DNA of 64,000 bases, taken from assembly GCA_021822495.1 (NCBI GenBank), contig JAKAQO010000007.1, forward strand, positions 1 to 64,000, given 5' to 3'. The position numbers and the translations under genes are program-made. The notes beneath the pieces are model-generated. The model was given only the letters and a program-made list of their open reading frames with translations, searched no databases and had not been told where the DNA came from. Each line of letters begins with the position of its first letter. The stretch's first letter is position 1. Below, one piece after another: positions 59,378-64,000 of the stretch. Source of the DNA: a bacterium. GTDB taxonomy: Bacteria > Elusimicrobiota > Elusimicrobia > UBA1565 > UBA9628.

Positions 59378-61075
59378 TTAGCGGAAAGAAGCCGATGGGG
59401 CGATATTTTTCGATAGCTTGACGTCTTCAATTGTGGGGCTGGGTTCTGGAGGCAAGCCTTTAAGGGCGATGAGGCGTCTGGCAATCTCGGAAAAAACGGG
59501 GGCGGAGGCTTGGCCGCCGTAATAGGTTCCTTTGGGAGCGTTGAGGACGACTAAAATAGTCCATAAGGGATGGCCTGCGGGTAAAAACCCGACAAAAGAG
59601 GCGTTATATTTCGTGCGCGAATATTTTTTGGTTTTGGGATCGATCTCATGCGATGTTCCCGTTTTTCCCGCGACTGAGTAGCCTGGAATTTGGGCGAGAG
59701 CCCCGGTCCCTCTGTTTACGACGTTTTCCAAAAATTGGGTGAGGGTTTCAAACGTCGAGGAGGACGCGACTTTTCTAATTTCCTCGGGAGATTCCTCCAT
59801 TGAAATCAAGGGTTGTCTTAAAATGCCCTTGGTGGCGACGGTATTGTAGGCCGCGAGAACCTGAAGCGGCGTGACGGCGACCCCGTAACCGTAAGAAGCG
59901 GAGGTCAGCGAAATTTCTCCGCGTTTGTTAAAAGTTTTCCAGTCCCCCGCGGCTTCTCCAGGGAGTTGAATGCCAGTTTTATTGAGAAATCCGTAGGCGC
60001 GGAGGAACCGGTAAAAAGCGGGTTTCCCAACGCGCAAGACCACTTTTGAAATTCCAATATTAGAAGAACGTTCCAGTATTCCGGAAAGTGTGAGATATTG
60101 AGAGGGTTCGTCATCGTGAATGGTCACTCTCGGAGTAATGGCAAAACTCCCGTTTTCGCAAAAAATCTGTTCGGCGATGGAAACGACTTTATTTTCAAGA
60201 GCCGCGGTAGCCGTTACAATTTTCATGACGGATCCCGGCTCATAGGTGTCTTGAATCGCCGGATTTTTGAGCGGGGTTCGCGGGTAGGAAGCCATGGCCA
60301 GCATTTCTCCCGTTTGAGGGTCCTCGATAAGGACGGTTCCACTTTTAATGGAAAGGGTTTTCGCGGCGGAATCGAGAGCTTCTTCGGCGATATACTGCAT
60401 ATCGCGGTCGATGGTCAAGGGCAAGGGTTTTGGAGTAAACCCGGAATTATCGGCGTTAAGATAAATCATTTTTCCCGAACCATCTCGAATCACTCTCAAT
60501 TTCTTGGGTTCTCCCGTTAAGCGAGCGTTCCAGGATAGTTCCACTCCCGAGAGGCCTTGTCCATCGGAGGCTTTTCCTAAAACATTGCTGGCCAAAGAGC
60601 CGTTGGGATAGAATCGCCGTTCTCTCAAGGTAAGGCCGAGTCCCGCTATTTTTAATTTTTCGATAGCCTCGGCTTCGTCGTAGGAAAGGGAATCGGCCAA
60701 AACGGGAAAACGTTTGCGGGACTGATAGCGCCGCGATATTTCAGAGGGAGGCTCTTTTAATATCCGCGCGAGTTTTTGGGCGACAAAGGCCGGATTTTGA
60801 ATCATTCTCTTGTCCGCAAAAAGGCGCCAAACCGGAAGGGACTGCGCCAAGATATTGCCGTTTCTGTCGGTGATATCCGCTCTGGGAGAAATTTCCCACA
60901 AGGTTCGGGAAAATTCTTTATTGGCTTTAATGCTGAGGTTTGCGTGATCGCGGACTTGAAGGTCTAATAAGCGGAAAGTGAGCGGAAGAATGGGCAAGAG
61001 AAAGAAAAGGGAGACAAGAGAAATTCTTTTTTTGGTCGGCATCGGAGGTTTTGAGGTTAAGTCGAACGCCGCCAA
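59378..61075 (-). CDS. ftsI: Class B penicillin-binding protein (FtsI/PBP3)
   Basis: 565 residues. One N-terminal membrane helix, the dimerisation domain starting R-A-D-I-T-D-R-N-G, then the transpeptidase with S-V-M-K (active Ser), S-S-N and K-T-G-T-S. It cross-links septal peptidoglycan with FtsW. A Met at residue 12 is an alternative start. It overlaps the upstream ftsL-like gene by 19 bases. No C-terminal PASTA repeats. Confidence 0.94.
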   Translation of the reverse strand: MAAFDLTSKPPMPTKKRISLVSLFFLLPILPLTFRLLDLQVRDHANLSIKANKEFSRTLWEISPRADITDRNGNILAQSLPVWRLFADKRMIQNPAFVAQKLARILKEPPSEISRRYQSRKRFPVLADSLSYDEAEAIEKLKIAGLGLTLRERRFYPNGSLASNVLGKASDGQGLSGVELSWNARLTGEPKKLRVIRDGSGKMIYLNADNSGFTPKPLPLTIDRDMQYIAEEALDSAAKTLSIKSGTVLIEDPQTGEMLAMASYPRTPLKNPAIQDTYEPGSVMKIVTATAALENKVVSIAEQIFCENGSFAITPRVTIHDDEPSQYLTLSGILERSSNIGISKVVLRVGKPAFYRFLRAYGFLNKTGIQLPGEAAGDWKTFNKRGEISLTSASYGYGVAVTPLQVLAAYNTVATKGILRQPLISMEESPEEIRKVASSSTFETLTQFLENVVNRGTGALAQIPGYSVAGKTGTSHEIDPKTKKYSRTKYNASFVGFLPAGHPLWTILVVLNAPKGTYYGGQASAPVFSEIARRLIALKGLPPEPSPTIEDVKLSKNIAPSASFR

Positions 61076-61413
61076 AACTTAAGCTTTCTCCAGAAGCGAC
61101 TGGGAAAGTTTTGGGATGAGGCAATTTCTTGGGCGGGAGGCGAATCCATGAACTTAATGGATTTTAAAGGCGCTGGAATCATTTGGAGTTTTTCGTCTGC
61201 AAGCCGCGCAAGCATCGCCGGAGAAGACGCGATTTCAAGATTTCTTTCCATGACCGAGGCTTGAGCTTGCAGGGCTTCCAGGGATTTTCTTCCTTCTTCT
61301 ACCCGGTATCCTAATTCTGTCGCCTCGATTCTTTCCCAGGCAATCAAAAGAATTCCCACGGCCGCCAAGAGTAGTAATTTCCCCGAAATAAATTTTTTGT
61401 TCATCGCTCCCAT
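61057..61413 (-). CDS. ftsL: FtsL-like cell division protein
   Basis: 118 residues: short cytoplasmic start, one membrane helix (about 12-27), then a coiled-coil stretch (R-V-E-E-G-R-K-S-L-E-A-L-Q-A-Q) and the A-R-L-A-D-E-K-L segment. Sequence is poorly conserved in this family, so size, topology and position between rsmH and ftsI carry the assignment. ATG 61404 is an alternative start. A basic, aromatic-rich C-terminal tail (F-W-R-K-L-K-F-W-R) is atypical. Confidence 0.75.
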   Translation of the reverse strand: MGAMNKKFISGKLLLLAAVGILLIAWERIEATELGYRVEEGRKSLEALQAQASVMERNLEIASSPAMLARLADEKLQMIPAPLKSIKFMDSPPAQEIASSQNFPSRFWRKLKFWRRST

Positions 61414-61473
61414 CTCTCCCCATTTTCGCCCCTCGTTTTTATAGGGCGGAAACGCTTATTTTCTATTGTAGAT

Positions 61474-61549
61474 TATTAGTCCCGTTCCTCAGTAATAATC
61501 TTAAGGACGGGACAATGCCGCCCTTAAGGTTATGAAGAAAAGGTATTAG
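61474..61549. repeat. Dispersed repeat copy A, between the 53-aa gene and ftsL
   Basis: Contains TTAGTCCC, then ATAATCTTAAGGACGG (61495-61510) pairing with CCGCCCTTAAGGTTAT (61518-61533), 14 of 16 positions complementary, and a GAAAAGGTATTAG tail. Homologous to copies B (62577) and C (40540). Confidence 0.65.
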
Positions 61550-61707
61550 TGGATTTTCTCTACCCCCTTGAGAAATATCCGCTTCCAAACGTAGGCGCTG
61601 TGCCCCGCGCTTTCCCAGTGAATGAGGCTGATAATGGGGCGCGCTTTGTATTGCCAATAGAAGTGCGGTATCAGACAAGACTCAGACAGCGAATTCTCAT
61701 TTTTCAT
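61546..61707 (-). CDS. 53-residue protein inside the dcw cluster
   Basis: Found by eye. ATG 61707 lies within the end of rsmH (11-base overlap) and is preceded by GGAGA at seven bases, a good ribosome binding site. The product is rich in aromatic and basic residues (I-P-H-F-Y-W-Q-Y-K-A-R-P, then I-H-W-E-S-A-G-H-S-A-Y-V-W-K-R) with no clear membrane helix. No family recognised. The overlap, ribosome site and fixed position between rsmH and ftsL argue it is translated; a cell-division link is inference. Confidence 0.5.
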   Translation of the reverse strand: MKNENSLSESCLIPHFYWQYKARPIISLIHWESAGHSAYVWKRIFLKGVEKIH

Positions 61708-62656
61708 TAATTTTCTCCATGACGCGGAGCTTGGCGCTTCTAGCTCGCGGGTTATTTTGGATTTCCTCTTCGTTTGGCGGTACTTGCTTTGGGCCTACAA
61801 ATCGGGTTTTGCCTTCTGAAGAAAAAGATTGAAATAGATTTTTGACGAGGCGGTCTTCCAGGGAATGGAATGTGATCGCCGCGATGCGCCCGCCTATTTT
61901 AAGATGGGACAAAGCTCCCCTGATTCCAGGCTCTATGTTGTCAAGTTCCCCGTTGACCGCAATCCGAAGGGCCATAAAAGAGCGGGTCGCTGGATGAGTC
62001 TTTCCATGAAAGCCGACGCGAGAGATAAGGGAGGCAAGAGCGCTGGTCGTTTCAATGGGGTTTTTTTTCCGTTCTTGAACTATTTGTCTCGCGATTTTTT
62101 GGGCCCGCGGCTCTTCCCCATATTCAATGAGGATTCGAGATATCTGATCTTCCGGCCAGCGGTTGACGATGATGGCGGCGGTCAAGGGGTTTTCCCGGGA
62201 AAAGCGCATATCCAGGGGACCGTCTTCTCTGAAACTAAAACCTTTGAGCGGATTGTCCAGTTGCAGGGAGCTGACTCCGAGATCGAAAAGCGCCCCGGTT
62301 AAAGGAAAAAAGTTTCTTGTTTTTAAAATGGCCCCCGTCTCCTTGAAGTTGGCTTGGATAAGGGAAAATTTTTCTTTAAAAGGCGCGAGTTTTTTTTCCG
62401 CGTAAGACAAGGCGTCGGAATCTTGATCAAGGCCTAGAAGTTTTCCGTTTTTAAGAAAGCTAAGAATTCGGCTTGAATGTCCACCGAGTCCTACTGTCGC
62501 GTCAAGATAGAGCCCATCTGGATCGGTAAGAAGAAATTGGGAAATTTCTTCCTCCATGACCGGCTTGTGAGAATAGATTTTAGTCCCTTTCCCCATAATC
62601 TTAAGGTCGGGACAATTCTGTCCATAAGCATCATGAGGAAGAGGCATAGATTCCAT
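61697..62656 (-). CDS. rsmH: 16S rRNA (cytosine-1402 N4) methyltransferase
   Basis: 319 residues from ATG 62656, directly after the mraZ stop (TAAATG). The core begins at about residue 28 with H-K-P-V-M-E-E-E; D-A-T-V-G-L-G-G-H-S is the SAM site, and D-L-G-V-S-S-L-Q-L-D, G-P-L-D-M-R-F and I-T-F-H-S-L-E-D-R follow the family. The first 20 or so codons are formed by a repeat element, so the true start may be ATG 62596, which has no ribosome site. It methylates C1402 in the ribosomal P site. Confidence 0.94.
   Translation of the reverse strand: MESMPLPHDAYGQNCPDLKIMGKGTKIYSHKPVMEEEISQFLLTDPDGLYLDATVGLGGHSSRILSFLKNGKLLGLDQDSDALSYAEKKLAPFKEKFSLIQANFKETGAILKTRNFFPLTGALFDLGVSSLQLDNPLKGFSFREDGPLDMRFSRENPLTAAIIVNRWPEDQISRILIEYGEEPRAQKIARQIVQERKKNPIETTSALASLISRVGFHGKTHPATRSFMALRIAVNGELDNIEPGIRGALSHLKIGGRIAAITFHSLEDRLVKNLFQSFSSEGKTRFVGPKQVPPNEEEIQNNPRARSAKLRVMEKINEK
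62577..62649. repeat. Dispersed repeat copy B, within the rsmH 5' end
   Basis: TTAGTCCC, TAATCTTAAGGTCGGGACAA and a GAGGAAGAGGCATAG tail match copy A in order and spacing, but the second CTTAAGG arm has diverged. It lies over the first codons of rsmH and includes its internal ATG at 62596. Confidence 0.6.
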
Positions 62657-63106
62657 TTAGATTCTGAGGCTCTTGGTCGCGAGCCGGTAAGCGGGCGCGG
62701 CTTTTTTATCGTTGTAATTTTTCCAGCTCGAAAGACTCCATATTTCGGCGCGTGTGCCGGCTCCCTGGACCAAGACCGGGCCGTTGAGGTTCGCGTGTTC
62801 CTTTAAATATTGAGGGATGAGAATTCTGCCGACCCCGTCTAGTTCAACCTCGACCGCCTCCGAGAAAAATTTTCTTTTAAAGGCGCGTTCCTCTTCCGTT
62901 TTCGCCAGGGAAAGCGCTTGAAGATCGTTTTCCAAAAGCCGGTTCCATTGAGACGGTAAAAAAAGATAAAGGCATCCCTCAAGCCCGCTGGTGACGTAGA
63001 AGTGATTTCCTTTCTCGGCGTTGAGGGCTTCCCTGAATTTAGGCGGAATCCCAAGCCGGTTTTTGGGGTCGAGAGTATATTCGTAGCGGCCGATGAGTAA
63101 AATCAT
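62657..63106 (-). CDS. mraZ: MraZ, transcriptional regulator of the dcw cluster
   Basis: 149 residues. Two SpoVT/AbrB-like repeats: G-R-Y-E-Y-T-L-D-P-K-N-R-L-G-I-P and V-E-L-D-G-V-G-R-I-L-I-P, the D-x-x-G-R/N-R-L/I-x-I-P motif. MraZ binds tandem repeats before its own gene and controls cell-wall and division genes. ATG 63106 has no ribosome binding site and follows a -10-like TAAAAT by ten bases. Confidence 0.95.
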   Translation of the reverse strand: MILLIGRYEYTLDPKNRLGIPPKFREALNAEKGNHFYVTSGLEGCLYLFLPSQWNRLLENDLQALSLAKTEEERAFKRKFFSEAVEVELDGVGRILIPQYLKEHANLNGPVLVQGAGTRAEIWSLSSWKNYNDKKAAPAYRLATKSLRI

Positions 63107-63115
63107 TGAATGAGC

Positions 63116-63165
63116 TATTTTACACTATTTACCACTTTATTTATTTTTTTAACATTATTTCCCAC
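63116..63165 (-). promoter_or_regulatory. Five-unit 10-bp tandem array, probable MraZ operator with -10 box
   Basis: On the minus strand five 10-mers follow without gaps: GTGGGAAATA, ATGTTAAAAA, AATAAATAAA, GTGGTAAATA, GTGTAAAATA. Three keep the GTG(G)-A-rich box reported for MraZ operators and the others look degenerate. The last unit contains TAAAAT (63117-63122), so MraZ bound here would block initiation. Confidence 0.7.
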
Positions 63166-63228
63166 AGCGGAATCAGTATAGAGGACAAACTTGTTTTTGT
63201 CAAGGCCCAATTTTGCGCCAGACTATTG

Positions 63229-64000
63229 TTAATCAGCCGCGGAGAGAGAAGGAATTTTACCGGTGAGACTTGCGCGCCAGGCGTATTCGAGAGACTGGAT
63301 TTTGTTAAACGGCATGCCGTAAGCCTGGTAAAGGCTTAAACGAACGGGATAGCCGTCTCGGATGTATTTGGAAAATCGGTAGAACATGCTGGGATAGTGT
63401 TCGCGAAATAAATAATGAACGAGGCTGTAGGACTCGGCGTACCACAGTTGAATTTCGGAGGTAGGAGCGTTTCCCATAGTGGTGACGGCCATCAAATCTT
63501 TCAAGGCGTATCCTCCTCCGGCTCCGATGATTTTGAGATTGTCTCTCAGCCACTGGGGCCTGGCAAAGCCTCTTTCGACTTGAATCATGGTGGCCATTCC
63601 CTCGCTCAACCACATCGGATCGGGATGGCCCCCGATATAGAAGCCGTCATAATAAATGTGGCAAAGCTCATGCGCCAAAATTCCCGTGAGCTCCTGGCTT
63701 TTATAGACATACACTTTCCTTTCGGAAACTTCGCTCGCCCCCCCCGACCATTCCGGGCGTCCGGTGACTAAGTGATAACTTTTGGCGTCTTGAAATAGAA
63801 AAATGCTGACGCGCCCTTCTTCCGCCCAAGGAGAAAACGAGGCCAAGTCCAGCATGAGGTTTTTGTGAAGGTCCTCGGCCATGGAGATAAAATTTTGGCT
63901 GGGCGGACGGCCTTCGGAATAGATATTGAAATGCTTGCTTTCAATAAGGAAAAACCCATTAGGAGCGGCAGGCTCGATGGCGGAAAGAGAAGCAGACTCG
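63229..64000 (-). CDS. Zinc peptidase, MA-like (gluzincin) domain, 5' end beyond the window
   Basis: 257 codons visible, frame open to the right edge; the internal Met at 63882 is not the start because coding-like sequence (S-K-H-F-N-I-Y-S-E-G) continues upstream as in the N-terminus of Peptidase_MA-like domains. The H-E-L-C-H zinc motif lies in I-L-A-H-E-L-C-H-I-Y-Y-D-G, and W-L-S-E-G-M-A supplies the third ligand Glu. S-L-V-H-Y-L-F follows as in the family. Location is probably extracytoplasmic; substrate unknown. Confidence 0.8.
   Translation of the reverse strand, partial: ESASLSAIEPAAPNGFFLIESKHFNIYSEGRPPSQNFISMAEDLHKNLMLDLASFSPWAEEGRVSIFLFQDAKSYHLVTGRPEWSGGASEVSERKVYVYKSQELTGILAHELCHIYYDGFYIGGHPDPMWLSEGMATMIQVERGFARPQWLRDNLKIIGAGGGYALKDLMAVTTMGNAPTSEIQLWYAESYSLVHYLFREHYPSMFYRFSKYIRDGYPVRLSLYQAYGMPFNKIQSLEYAWRASLTGKIPSLSAAD

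Noticed and set aside
61463-61678. 71-codon frame between rsmH and ftsL
   Set aside because: A different frame of the same region is preceded by a ribosome site and overlaps rsmH; this one runs through the repeat element.

Overview
This window reads as the chromosome of an uncultured, diderm (Gram-negative type) bacterium. Evidence for an outer membrane is two TolC-type channels, apolipoprotein N-acyltransferase and a beta-barrel-like protein; MurE carries the DNPR motif expected for meso-diaminopimelate. The mix of a very large Fn3/Ig-like surface protein, a divergent omega subunit, FecR-type and barrel proteins and adaptor-less RND pumps fits an Elusimicrobiota-like lineage best, but this is a judgement from gene style, not a placement; other deep diderm phyla remain possible.

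Layout. (1) 1-10.96 kb, minus strand: one uninterrupted reading frame of more than 3650 codons that runs off the left edge, a giant exported modular protein. Its signal peptide is out of frame with the only good ribosome binding site. (2) 11.2-17.1 kb: accessory-looking stretch with an orphan OmpR-type response regulator, an Xre-RES toxin-antitoxin pair, a one-cysteine thioredoxin-fold protein, a DUF6573 gene paired with an ECF sigma factor, a RhuM-family gene, gene debris, and a tRNA-Gly(CCC) at its border. (3) 17.15-27.8 kb: a NhaR-like LysR regulator divergent from TolC-RND, followed by RND-TolC, two paralogous efflux modules in mirror order with no membrane-fusion adaptor gene. (4) 27.8-46.9 kb: mostly housekeeping genes on the plus strand: gmk, rpoZ, a split coaC/coaB, family-4 uracil-DNA glycosylase, a PmtA-like methyltransferase, priA, tyrS, a FecR-domain protein, an acyl-CoA mutase with isobutyryl-CoA mutase signatures, mltG, a barrel protein, secA, lnt, a histone-deacetylase-like hydrolase and prfB. 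(5) 46.9-50.0 kb, minus: cytochrome c biogenesis system II (small lipoprotein, ResB, CcsA). (6) 50.1-63.1 kb, minus: a dcw division/cell-wall cluster, mraZ-rsmH-(53-aa ORF)-ftsL-ftsI-murE-murF-mraY-murD-ftsW-murG, ending in aspS. (7) 63.2 kb to the right edge, minus: partial gluzincin peptidase of the MA-like type.

Two genes just below a 60-residue cutoff were recovered by hand: a 59-aa lipoprotein before resB and a 53-aa protein between rsmH and ftsL. Other points of interest are a dispersed family of short palindromic repeats sharing the core CTTAAGGNCGGGACAAT, a five-unit 10-bp tandem array (probable MraZ operator) in front of mraZ, and several genes whose start codon lies only 8-10 bases after a -10 hexamer with no ribosome binding site, suggesting leaderless mRNAs. 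No CRISPR array, rRNA, intact transposase or integrase was seen.
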